The notes under the pieces are model-generated. The model searched no databases and was not told where the DNA came from. It saw only the letters and a program-made list of their open reading frames with translations. From assembly GCA_016195265.1 (NCBI GenBank), contig JACPZW010000086.1:34100-98099 (forward strand): DNA of 64,000 nt. Reading direction: 5' to 3'. A program made the translations under genes and the position numbers. Source of the stretch: Acidobacteriota bacterium (lineage in GTDB: Bacteria > Acidobacteriota > Vicinamibacteria > Vicinamibacterales > CAVVIG01). Position 1 is the first letter of the stretch. Each line of letters begins with the position of its first letter. Positions 43,753 through 51,542 of this stretch are shown piece after piece.

Positions 43753-45645
43753 ATGTGCGGCATCGCCGGCATTCTCGACTGGACCTCGCCGCCGGACGCG
43801 CGCGTCGCGGCCGCGATGACTGACGCCCTGGCGCACCGCGGCCCCGACGCGGGCCATGTGCTGACGCGGCCCGCTATCGTGCTCGGTCACCGGCGCCTTG
43901 CCGTGATCGATCTCTCCGAAGCCGCGAACCAGCCGATGGCGGATGGGTCCGGCCGTTTCTGGATCAGCTATAACGGCGAGCTCTACAATTTCCGCGAGAT
44001 CCGCCGGGAGCTCGAAGCGCACGGCGCGCGTTTTCGCACGGCGAGCGACACCGAGGTCATCCTCGAGGCGTACAAACGGTGGGACACGGCGTGCCTCGAG
44101 CGTCTTAACGGCATGTTTGCGTTCGCGCTCTGGGACGAAGCACGCCAGCGTCTTCTCCTGGCGCGCGACCGCGCGGGCGAGAAGCCGCTCTTCTATCGGC
44201 GCCTGGCAGACGGCGTCGTCTTCGCGTCGGAGTTGAACGCGCTGCGCCGCCATCCGTCGGTCTCGCGAAAGATCGATCCGGCCGCGCTGGGCCAGTTCCT
44301 GACGCTCAACTACGTCCTCGCGCCCGACTCGCTCATCGACGGCGTCCGCAAGCTCGAGCCCGCGCACTACGTCGTCGTCGAGCGCGGGCGGGCATCGACG
44401 CCCGTGCGGTACTGGAATCTGGCGGAGCACTTCCGGACCAAGCGCCGCTTTCAGAGCGACGACGAGGCCGCGGAGGCGTTGCGCGCCGAGGTCGACGAGG
44501 CCGTCAGGCTCCGCCTTGTCAGCGACGTGCCGCTCGGCGCGTTTCTGAGCGGCGGCATCGATTCGTCGTCCATCGTGGCGTCGATGTGCCACCTGCGGCC
44601 GCCCGCGCAGAACGAGACGTTCAGCATGGGCTTCGGCGAAGACACGTTCGACGAGCTGCCGTGGGCGCGCGTCGCGGCGGACGCCGTCGGCATCACGCGC
44701 CATCATGCGCAGACGGTGTCGCCGGACATGGCCGACGCGCTGCCGCTGATCGCGCGCGCCGCCGACGAGCCGATGGCGGACACGTCGATCATCCCGACGT
44801 ACTACCTGGCGAAGTTCGCGCGGGAGCGCGTGACGGTCTGCCTGTCGGGCGATGGGGGAGACGAGAACCTGGGCGGCTACGACACGTATCTGGCGGACCG
44901 GCTCCTGCACGCGACGCGATTGGTCCCGCGCGCGGCGAGCCGCATCGCCGCGGCGCTGGCCGATCGGCTGCTACCCGTCCGCTTCGACAAAGTCGGCACC
45001 CCCGAGAAGCTGCGGCGCTTTCTGCGGGGTCAGGCGCTGCCGTTCGAGCGCGCGCACTGCGGGTGGCGCACCATCTTCACGCCGGAGGAGCGCCTGGCGC
45101 TGGTGCGGCCCGAGCATCACGCGGCGGTCCTGGGCCCCGACCCGTTCGAGGCTTGCCGCCGGCACTTCGCCGAGATGCGGGGCTGCCACTATCTCGACCA
45201 GGCCATATATGCCGATATTAAGACGTGGATGGCGGACGATATCCTCGTCAAGGTGGACCGGATGACCATGGCGCACGCGCTCGAGTCGCGCGCCCCGCTG
45301 CTCGACCATCGCCTGATGGAATTCGCCGCCTCGCTGCCGGCGGACATGAAGGTGCGCGGCGCGACGACCAAGTTCCTGCTGAAGCGCAGCCAGAAAGATC
45401 GGCTGCCGGACTCGCTCGTGTTCCGCCGCAAGCGAGGCTTCAACGCCCCGGTCTCGCATTGGTTCAACGGCGTGCTCGCTGATCTCGGCCGCGAGGCCAC
45501 CGCGCCGCGCGCGCTCGGTGAGTGGTTCGACCCGGGCGCCGTCGCGCGCCTGTGGGACGAGCACCGCGCGCGGCGCCGCGATCACGGGCTCAAGCTCTTC
45601 GGCCTCGCGTGTCTCGGCCTGTGGCTGCAGCGGGAGCCGGCATGA
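43753..45645 (+). CDS. asnB: glutamine-hydrolysing asparagine synthase
   Basis: 630 residues. N-terminal class II glutaminase with nucleophile Cys2 (MCGIAGILDW), followed by YNGELYNF and the C-terminal synthetase domain with PPi loop LSGGIDSSS (266-273). ATP and acyl-adenylate binding elements (CLSGDGGDENLGGYDTY, VDRMTMAHALESRAPLLDH) are intact. In biosynthetic clusters, AsnB homologues amidate uronic acids of O-antigens or other glycans rather than making free asparagine. The surroundings (membrane protein, GT2, hexapeptide acetyltransferase, methyltransferase) make that the more likely job here; free asparagine synthesis is the alternative. The stop overlaps the GT2 start (ATGA). Confidence 0.93.
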   Translation: MCGIAGILDWTSPPDARVAAAMTDALAHRGPDAGHVLTRPAIVLGHRRLAVIDLSEAANQPMADGSGRFWISYNGELYNFREIRRELEAHGARFRTASDTEVILEAYKRWDTACLERLNGMFAFALWDEARQRLLLARDRAGEKPLFYRRLADGVVFASELNALRRHPSVSRKIDPAALGQFLTLNYVLAPDSLIDGVRKLEPAHYVVVERGRASTPVRYWNLAEHFRTKRRFQSDDEAAEALRAEVDEAVRLRLVSDVPLGAFLSGGIDSSSIVASMCHLRPPAQNETFSMGFGEDTFDELPWARVAADAVGITRHHAQTVSPDMADALPLIARAADEPMADTSIIPTYYLAKFARERVTVCLSGDGGDENLGGYDTYLADRLLHATRLVPRAASRIAAALADRLLPVRFDKVGTPEKLRRFLRGQALPFERAHCGWRTIFTPEERLALVRPEHHAAVLGPDPFEACRRHFAEMRGCHYLDQAIYADIKTWMADDILVKVDRMTMAHALESRAPLLDHRLMEFAASLPADMKVRGATTKFLLKRSQKDRLPDSLVFRRKRGFNAPVSHWFNGVLADLGREATAPRALGEWFDPGAVARLWDEHRARRRDHGLKLFGLACLGLWLQREPA

Positions 45646-46499
45646 TCTCCATCGTGATCCCGGCGTACAACGAACAGCACGCGATCGGCCGGTCGATTGA
45701 CGACGTGCGCAAGGTTTCGGCCGACCACGGCCTTGGGTGCGAGATCGTGGTCGTGGACGACGGCTCGAGCGACGGGACGGCCAAGGCCGCGGCGGATCGG
45801 GGGGTGACGGTCGTGCGCCACCCGCACAATCTGGGCTACGGGCGCGCGCTCAAGAGCGGGATCAACGCCGCCAGTCACGACACGATCGCGATTATCGACG
45901 CCGACGGCACGTATCCGGTCACCGATCTTCCGAAGCTCCTCGACGTCTACGCGCGCGGGTTCGACATGGTGGTCGGCGCGCGATCGGGCGCGGTGCTGAA
46001 GGATTCGATCTTCAAGTCCGCGCTCCGGCGCATCCTGACGTTCCTCGTGGAGTTCACCGCGGGCCGCGACATCCCCGACATCAACTCCGGCCTCCGCGTG
46101 TTCGACAAGCGGACGATCCAGCCGTACTTTCCGCAGCTGTGCGACACGTTCAGCTTCACGACGTCGATGACGCTCGCGTACATGATGACGGCGCGCTTCG
46201 TCACCTACGTGCCGATCGGGTACGGCACGCGCGTGGGCGAGACCAAGGTCCGGCTGTTTCGCGACGCGCTTCGGACGCTGCAGTACATCGTCCAGTCGAT
46301 CGTGTACTTCAACCCGACCAAGATCTTCCTGCTGCTGTCGGCCGGCTGCCTCGTGCTCGCCGTGGTGTGCGCCGCCGCCTCGCTCGCCATCAGCACCAGC
46401 ACGGCGGCTATCGTCGGGTTCATCGGCGTGGTCGGCGCGCTCGGCCTGTTCGGCCTGGGCCTCGTCGCGGATCTGCTCCGGCAGATCATGCGGAAGTAA
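45642..46499 (+). CDS. glycosyltransferase family 2, polyprenyl-phosphate sugar synthase-like
   Basis: 285 residues. GT-A fold with SIVIPAYNEQHAIGRSI, nucleotide-binding VVVDDGSSDGTAKAA and the DAD metal motif in IIDADGTYP. The GEKV-type loop is replaced by GARSGAVLKDS. A hydrophobic C-terminal pair (about 220-278, KIFLLLSAGCLVLAVVCAAA and GVVGALGLFGLGLV) anchors it in the inner membrane, as in DPM1/ArnC/GtrB-like enzymes that make polyprenyl-phosphate sugars. That would feed a GT-C type transferase such as the protein at 41709. The ATG overlaps the asparagine synthase stop. Confidence 0.9.
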   Translation: MISIVIPAYNEQHAIGRSIDDVRKVSADHGLGCEIVVVDDGSSDGTAKAAADRGVTVVRHPHNLGYGRALKSGINAASHDTIAIIDADGTYPVTDLPKLLDVYARGFDMVVGARSGAVLKDSIFKSALRRILTFLVEFTAGRDIPDINSGLRVFDKRTIQPYFPQLCDTFSFTTSMTLAYMMTARFVTYVPIGYGTRVGETKVRLFRDALRTLQYIVQSIVYFNPTKIFLLLSAGCLVLAVVCAAASLAISTSTAAIVGFIGVVGALGLFGLGLVADLLRQIMRK

Positions 46500-46505
46500 C
46501 CGGCG

Positions 46506-47066
46506 ATGCAGTACGACGCAGTCACGTATCTGCGCGCCGGGCTCTTCCAGACCGTCTGGGGGCTCGTGAAGTATTTGCCGACCCCGATCGGCGATGTCTT
46601 CCGGTGGGCGGTGCTGAAGGTCTTCATGAAGAGCATCGGCACGATGTGGATCCGGCCGGGCGTCACCATCTGGTGGCCGGAGCGCATCTCGATCGGCAAC
46701 GGCTCGATCAACGAGGATATCGTGATCAACGGGTTCGGCGGCGTCACGATCGGCGATCGCGTGCTGCTGGCGCACCGGTGCACGCTCTTCAGCGACGATC
46801 ATCAGTTCGACGATCCGAATCGGTCGATCTGGGACCAGGGCCGCAGGCCGGCGCCCATCGTGATCGAAGACGAGGTGTACTTCGGCTGCAACGTCGTCGT
46901 GCTGGCGGGAGTCACCATCGGCCGGGGCGCCGTGATCGGCGCCGGGTCGATCGTGACCCGCGACATCCCGCCGTACGCGGTCGCCGTCGGCGCCCCCGCG
47001 CGTGTCATCCGGAAGCGCGGAGAGTCAAAGGCCGGCGCCTTGGGCGCGCCGCGCGCGATATCGTGA
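46506..47066 (+). CDS. left-handed beta-helix acyltransferase (WbbJ/NodL-like)
   Basis: 186 residues with hexapeptide repeats: ISIGNGSINEDIVINGFGG, VTIGDRVLLAHRC, VVLAGVTIGRGAVIGAGSIV and the family end DIPPYAVAVGAPARVIRKRG. The HRCTLFSDDHQFDDPNR segment contains the usual catalytic His region. It transfers an acetyl (or other acyl) group to a sugar hydroxyl or amine. It is 6 bases after the GT2 gene and overlaps the methyltransferase start by 4 bases (GTGA), so it is one operon with the preceding glycan genes. Confidence 0.92.
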   Translation: MQYDAVTYLRAGLFQTVWGLVKYLPTPIGDVFRWAVLKVFMKSIGTMWIRPGVTIWWPERISIGNGSINEDIVINGFGGVTIGDRVLLAHRCTLFSDDHQFDDPNRSIWDQGRRPAPIVIEDEVYFGCNVVVLAGVTIGRGAVIGAGSIVTRDIPPYAVAVGAPARVIRKRGESKAGALGAPRAIS

Positions 47067-47788
47067 GCGTGCGTCCGCCCGCCATGGACACCGCGTTATT
47101 CGAGTCGGCCGCCGGGATGGCCGACGCCGCCAACTACGCGGACTGGACCTTCAGCCTGTTCGCCCCGTACGTGCGCGGCGACGTGCTGGAAGTCGGCTGC
47201 GGCGTGGGCACATTTACGAGACTCCTCGTCGCGGCGCCGGCGGTTCGGCGCATTCTGAGCATCGACGTGTCGCCCGAAGCCGTCGCGTACTGCCGCGCCG
47301 CCATCAGCCATCCGTCGCTCGAACTGAAGCACGCCGACGTGCGCGACGTGCCCGACGCGTTCGACGCCGTCATCTGCATGAACGTGCTCGAGCACATCCA
47401 AGACGACGAGGGCGCGCTGCGGCACATGATCGAGCGGCTGCGCCCGGGCGGCACGCTGTTTCTCCTCGTCCCCGCGCACCAGGCGCTGTACAGCGAGTTC
47501 GATCACGAAGGGGGACACTACCGGCGGTACAACAAGCGGCACATGCGCGGCCTGATTGATCGCGCCGCGCGGGCGACCCCTCTCGCCGTGCGGCAGTTCT
47601 ACTTCAACAGCATCGGCGCGCTCGGGTACTTCGTCGTCTACCGGATACTGAAGAAGCCGCCGCGCGCCGACGCGACCGCCGAAGTCGGCTGGTTCGATCG
47701 CTACGTCGTGCCGGTGCAGCGCCGGATCGAGCGGAACCGATCCCCGTTTGGCATCTCGCTGGTCAGCGTGATTACCAAAGAGCGATGA
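47063..47788 (+). CDS. class I SAM-dependent methyltransferase
   Basis: 241 residues from GTG 47063, overlapping the acetyltransferase stop. The SAM-binding motif I is VLEVGCGVGTFTRLL, followed by ISIDVSPEAV, the motif III strand VICMNVLEHIQDDEGALRHM and LRPGGTLFLLVPAH. This is the Methyltransf_11/12-type Rossmann fold that often acts on sugars, lipids or quinones. As the last gene of the glycan operon, it probably O- or N-methylates a sugar of the product. The stop is followed by composite palindromic repeats that also end the convergent transporter gene. Confidence 0.9.
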   Translation: MSVRPPAMDTALFESAAGMADAANYADWTFSLFAPYVRGDVLEVGCGVGTFTRLLVAAPAVRRILSIDVSPEAVAYCRAAISHPSLELKHADVRDVPDAFDAVICMNVLEHIQDDEGALRHMIERLRPGGTLFLLVPAHQALYSEFDHEGGHYRRYNKRHMRGLIDRAARATPLAVRQFYFNSIGALGYFVVYRILKKPPRADATAEVGWFDRYVVPVQRRIERNRSPFGISLVSVITKER

Positions 47789-47820
47789 GAGGCTGGAGCG
47801 GTTTTCACAACGGCGTAGCG

Positions 47821-47894
47821 GTACGTAGGCCGGGTCCTTTCGGACCCGGCTCGCAGTCGCCACCCGGCGGGTCCAAAAGGACCCGCCCTACGTA
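47821..47894. repeat. composite GGGTCC palindrome with symmetrical GTACGTAGG ends
   Basis: GTACGTAGG at the left edge faces CCTACGTAC at the right. Inside are CCGGGTCC-TTTC-GGACCCGG and GGCGGGTCC-AAAA-GGACCCGCC. The whole element is a palindrome of palindromes. Confidence 0.88.
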
Positions 47895-47902
47895 CTACAA
47901 CT

Positions 47903-47958
47903 TGCCAGCCACCGTCACCAGCCACCAGCTACCAGCCACCAGCTACCAGCCACCTGAC
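47903..47958. repeat. CCACCAGCTACCAGCCA word repeat
   Basis: Degenerate tandem copies of CCAGCCACCAGCTA run up to the stop of the minus-strand transporter. The same family is translated inside the acyl-CoA dehydrogenase gene. Confidence 0.75.
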
Positions 47959-47960
47959 GA

Positions 47961-49388
47961 TTACAACGGATATCCCAGCGTCATTCCCAGCAGGGTGACG
48001 AGGATCAGCACGACCGGCGTCAGTACAAGGAATACAACGATCGTGTAGCCCATCACGTCTCGCGCGCCGAGCTTGAACAGTCCCAGAATCGGCAGCATCC
48101 AGAACGGCTGCACGAGGTTGGCCAGCGCCTCCCCGAGATCGTAGGTCGACACGATCCAGCCGAGGTGCACGTGGAGCTTGTGCGCCGCGTCCATCACGTA
48201 GGGCGCGATAATCACCCACTTCGATCCGCCTGACGGCACGAACACACCGAGCACGGCTGAGTAGACCGCGACGAGCAGTGGGAAGGTCGCCTGCGTCGAG
48301 AGGCGGACGAAGACATCCGCGAGCCGGTCGCTCAGATGCGTGCCCGTGATGATGCCCGCGATGCCGGCGTAGAACGGGAACTGCAGGATGACGCCCCAGA
48401 TCGCCGGCGTCGCGTTCTGCACGGCCTTCATGAGCCGCACGGGCGTGCCGTGCAGCGCGAAGCCGACGAGCAGGAACGCGAGATTGAGGATATTGAGGTT
48501 GATCGCATTGAGCGGCTCGCCGGCCTGCAGGAAGTAGCGGACCAGGTACGTCCCGCCGAGCGCCACGACGCACCACGTCAGGATCGGCGAGTGCTCGAGC
48601 CAGGCACCCGGCGTCTGCGATCCCTGGTTTTCCGTTTTCAGTTCTAACTTTTCAGTTTCAAGAGTGATTCCCAGGTCTTTTGCGGCCTTGCCTCTACCCG
48701 CCGGCGGCGTGGCGAGGTACATCACGAGCGTGACGATCGCGATCTCGATCGGCACAGAGACCAGACTCTGCCAGAGAAAGATCGTGTGGCGGAACGGGAT
48801 GATGCCGCCCGCGACGAGGCCGCCGTGCGCGACGATATCGCGAATCTGCGGCTGCAGCGCGCCGGGCGTCGCCATCTGCAGCGCGGCGGATCCGCTCAGG
48901 CCCTGCGCCCAGACGCTGCCGAGGCCGAGAAAGCTCGCGGCCGCGAGCGCGCGGTAGTCCACGCCGCCGTCGATGTCCTGACGCCGGGCGATCTCGAGCG
49001 CGATCATCGCGCTGAAGACGAGGCTGAAGCCCCAGTTGAACCACGAGCTCGCCATCGCGAAGACAGCGACGAGCGCGACGGCGCCGCGCGGTGTGCGCGG
49101 CCACGAGGCGATCGCGCGAATGAGGCGGCCCATCGGCGGCGACGTCGCGAGGACGTGGCCCGTGATGATGATGAGCGCCATCTGGAGCGTGAACGGAATC
49201 AGCTCCCAGAATCCGCGGCCCCACGCGTCCACGATCTGCATCGGGGTCGCCGGCGTCGCCGTCACGCCGGCGACGATCACGAGGACGGTGGCCAGCAGCG
49301 CGAAGATGAACGCGTCGGGCACCCAGCGCTCGGTCCAGTCGGTCAGCGCGAGCGCGAGGCGCGCGACAGCTCCAGGTTGTTCTGTCAT
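47961..49388 (-). CDS. short-chain fatty acid transporter, AtoE family
   Basis: 475 residues from ATG 49388 with about 11 membrane segments. Family features are the N-terminal WVPDAFIFALLATVLVIVAG, LIIITGHVLATSPPMGRLI, SSWFNWGFSLVFSAM and FVPSGGSKWVIIAPYV near the C-terminus. AtoE proteins carry short-chain fatty acids such as butyrate or acetoacetate, matching the CoA-transferase, thiolase and beta-oxidation genes elsewhere in the window. A cytoplasmic loop (about 240-255, ITLETEKLELKTENQG) is encoded by a TTCAGTTCTAAC-type repeat at 48625-48667. An in-frame ATG at 49421 is a less likely start. Divergent from the MFS gene. Confidence 0.9.
   Translation of the reverse strand: MTEQPGAVARLALALTDWTERWVPDAFIFALLATVLVIVAGVTATPATPMQIVDAWGRGFWELIPFTLQMALIIITGHVLATSPPMGRLIRAIASWPRTPRGAVALVAVFAMASSWFNWGFSLVFSAMIALEIARRQDIDGGVDYRALAAASFLGLGSVWAQGLSGSAALQMATPGALQPQIRDIVAHGGLVAGGIIPFRHTIFLWQSLVSVPIEIAIVTLVMYLATPPAGRGKAAKDLGITLETEKLELKTENQGSQTPGAWLEHSPILTWCVVALGGTYLVRYFLQAGEPLNAINLNILNLAFLLVGFALHGTPVRLMKAVQNATPAIWGVILQFPFYAGIAGIITGTHLSDRLADVFVRLSTQATFPLLVAVYSAVLGVFVPSGGSKWVIIAPYVMDAAHKLHVHLGWIVSTYDLGEALANLVQPFWMLPILGLFKLGARDVMGYTIVVFLVLTPVVLILVTLLGMTLGYPL
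48625..48667. repeat. TTTTCAGTTCTAACTTTTCAG word repeat inside the AtoE-like gene
   Basis: AT-rich repeated words lie in frame and encode a charged Glu/Lys/Thr/Leu loop between membrane segments. The composition contrasts sharply with the GC-rich flanks. Confidence 0.75.
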
Positions 49389-49445
49389 CCTTGGCGGGCC
49401 GTACCTTAACATAGGCGCCACAATGAACCGGACGAGGCGCGCGCG

Positions 49446-50693
49446 TTGACCCTGCTTTCAGAAAGCCGCGACGTCCTTCCAATTCACCGCAAGATTCTGG
49501 CCTTCTCGTTCATCGGCTGGATCTTCGATTTCTACGATCTCCTGCTCCTCAGCTTCGTCGTCTCGTCGACGTCCATCGTCAAGGATCTCGCGCTGTCGCG
49601 CGATCAGGTCGGCGTGCTCCTCGGGACGGCGCTCGCGTTCACCGCCGTCGGCGGCCTGATCGGTGGCGCGCTCGCGGATCGCTTTGGCCGCAAGCCGCTG
49701 CTGATGATCACGATTCTCATCTACAGCATCGGCACGCTGGCGTCTGGCATGGCGATCGGCATGTGGACGCTGCTCATTGCGCGCGCGGTGACCGGCATCG
49801 GCGTGGGCGGCGAGTGGGCCGTCGCGCATGCGCTCGTGGGAGAGACGGTCCCGCCGCACGTGCGCGGACGCTACGGCTCCTACTTGCAGAGCGGATCGGC
49901 GTTCGCGCGCTTCTTCGCGACGATGGTCGGAAATCTCCTCGCGCCGATCATCGGCTGGCGGCTCGCGTTCATGCTGTCGGCGCTGCCGGCGCTGATGGTC
50001 GTGCTGATCCGCAGCCAGATGCCGGAGTCCGACATCTGGCTCGAGCAGAAGCGGCAAGGCCGGACGCCGGTGAGTTACGCGAAAGCGCTCGGCCAGATGA
50101 TCGCGCCGGCGCTTCGCGCGACGACCGCGATGGCGTTCACCGTCACGTTCCTGAACATGGCCGCCTACTGGTTCAAGACGATCTGGCTGCCCACGTACTT
50201 CCACGAAATCCGCGGCCTGTCGCTCGGGGACTCCGCGTGGCTGCTCTTCATGGATCAGGTCGGCTCCGTCGTCGGGTATGTCGGCTTCGGCTACGCGAGC
50301 GACTACTTCGGCCGGCGTCCCAGCTTCACCGCGTTCACGCTTCTCAAAGCCGTCGGGATGGCGATGGTCACGCTCGGCTGGACGGTGGCGGGCGGCTATT
50401 CGCCGCCGATGTTCGTGTTCATGTTCGTCGTCGGGCTCGGCGAAGGGAACTGGGGCTGCATCGGGCCGTTGATCAACGAGGTGTTTCCCACGTCGGTGCG
50501 CGCCGCGGCGCTGGGCATCATCTACAATGTCGCGCGCGGCGTGCAGTTCGCGGCGCCGGTCGTGATTTCGATGGTGGCTGCTCGATTCACGTTCGGCGCG
50601 GGCATCGCGCTGGCGGTGCCGTTTTCGGTGCTGGCGGCTGCGGCGGTGTGGGCCTTGCCGGAAACGAAGGGCGTGCGCCTCAAGTCCGGCTGA
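49446..50693 (+). CDS. MFS transporter, sugar/organic-acid (SHS/MHS-like) type
   Basis: 415 residues, 12 membrane segments. IGWIFDFYDLLLLSFV is the first-helix pattern of the metabolite:H+ symporter/sialic-acid carrier group. GGALADRFGRKPLLM is MFS motif A, and GIGVGGEWAVAHALVGE is motif 4-like with the conserved RG...EW stretch. The second half has GYASDYFGRRPSF. The start is TTG 49446, 57 bases from the divergent AtoE-like gene; no ATG occurs before the first helix. Carboxylates or sugars are the usual substrates; nothing here is more specific. Confidence 0.87.
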   Translation: MTLLSESRDVLPIHRKILAFSFIGWIFDFYDLLLLSFVVSSTSIVKDLALSRDQVGVLLGTALAFTAVGGLIGGALADRFGRKPLLMITILIYSIGTLASGMAIGMWTLLIARAVTGIGVGGEWAVAHALVGETVPPHVRGRYGSYLQSGSAFARFFATMVGNLLAPIIGWRLAFMLSALPALMVVLIRSQMPESDIWLEQKRQGRTPVSYAKALGQMIAPALRATTAMAFTVTFLNMAAYWFKTIWLPTYFHEIRGLSLGDSAWLLFMDQVGSVVGYVGFGYASDYFGRRPSFTAFTLLKAVGMAMVTLGWTVAGGYSPPMFVFMFVVGLGEGNWGCIGPLINEVFPTSVRAAALGIIYNVARGVQFAAPVVISMVAARFTFGAGIALAVPFSVLAAAAVWALPETKGVRLKSG

Positions 50694-50744
50694 AGTCGAC
50701 GGCCTGCTAAAGATGCCACGGGACCCCGGTCGGACCCCTCAACC

Positions 50745-51401
50745 ATGACCACATACCTGGCGACACTGTTTCTCGCGCTGCTTGCCGCGCAACAGGCGCC
50801 GCCGAAGCCGCCGCCGGCGACTACGGGCGTCGACGCCGCCATCCTCGATCAGTACGTCGGCCGCTACCAGCTCGCACAAGCCGCCATCATGACGGTCTCG
50901 CGTGATGGCGGGCATCTGATGGTGCAGGTGACGGGCCAGCCGAAGGTGGAGCTCTATCCCGACGGCAACCACGAGTTCTTCCTGCAGGTGGTGGACGCGC
51001 AGGTCACGTTCGAGGTGAACGACAAGGGACGCGCAACGGCGCTCGTCCTGCATCAGTTGGGGCGTGATCAGCGCGCGCCGAGAATCGACCTCGAGCCGGC
51101 GGCGCCGGAGGACGTCGCCGTCGCGCAGGAAGTCACCGTCGCGCCGGACGTGTTCGACCGGCACGTGGGGGAGTATGAATTCGGGCCGACAGCGGTGATC
51201 ACCATCAGCCGCGAGGGCACGCACTTCTACGAGCAGCTGACGGGCCAGAGCACGTTCGAGATATTCGCGAAGAACGACCGTGAGTACTTCCTGAAGGTCG
51301 TGGACGCGCAGATCACGTTCGACGTGGACAGCCAGATGCGAACGACGTCGCTCGTGCTGCATCAGGGCGGAAGAGAAATCAGAGCAGTCAAGACCCCTTA
51401 G
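50745..51401 (+). CDS. secreted protein with two tandem DUF3471-like domains
   Basis: 218 residues. A signal peptide (TYLATLFLALLAAQQAPP region) is followed by two homologous beta domains of about 90 residues. Domain 1 has LDQYVGRYQLAQAAIMTVSRDGGHLM and FFLQVVDAQVTFEVNDKG. Domain 2 has FDRHVGEYEFGPTAVITISREGTHFY and YFLKVVDAQITFDVDSQ. The near repetition (VVDAQ-TF-V, LVLHQ-G) shows an internal duplication. DUF3471 domains are lipocalin-like and commonly attached to beta-lactamase-family esterases; here they stand alone. The function is unknown, and binding of a small hydrophobic ligand is a guess. Confidence 0.8.
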   Translation: MTTYLATLFLALLAAQQAPPKPPPATTGVDAAILDQYVGRYQLAQAAIMTVSRDGGHLMVQVTGQPKVELYPDGNHEFFLQVVDAQVTFEVNDKGRATALVLHQLGRDQRAPRIDLEPAAPEDVAVAQEVTVAPDVFDRHVGEYEFGPTAVITISREGTHFYEQLTGQSTFEIFAKNDREYFLKVVDAQITFDVDSQMRTTSLVLHQGGREIRAVKTP

Positions 51402-51403
51402 TG

Positions 51404-51533
51404 TAGGTGGCTGGAGGCTAGTGGCTGGTGGCTGGGAGCCGAGCAATCCCGTTACCAGCGAGGGCACGGTCGACTCCTCTTCTTTAATTGTCACCGGTGA
51501 CTGTCACCTACCAGTCACCGTGGGTGGTAGGAT
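51404..51533. repeat. GGTGGCTGG words and GGTGACTGTCACC palindromes upstream of the PQQ gene
   Basis: TAGGTGGCTGGAGGCTAGTG words (reverse complement of the CCAGCCACCA family) lie at about 51405-51436. TGTCACCGGTGACTGTCACC and related words lie at about 51489-51531. No promoter was identified in the gap. Confidence 0.65.
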
Positions 51534-51542
51534 ACCGCGCAA

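Noticed and set aside
45737..47062. Long upstream extension of the methyltransferase frame across the GT2 and acetyltransferase genes
   Set aside because: Those genes have clear family motifs in their own frames; the methyltransferase starts at GTG 47063 by 4-base overlap.
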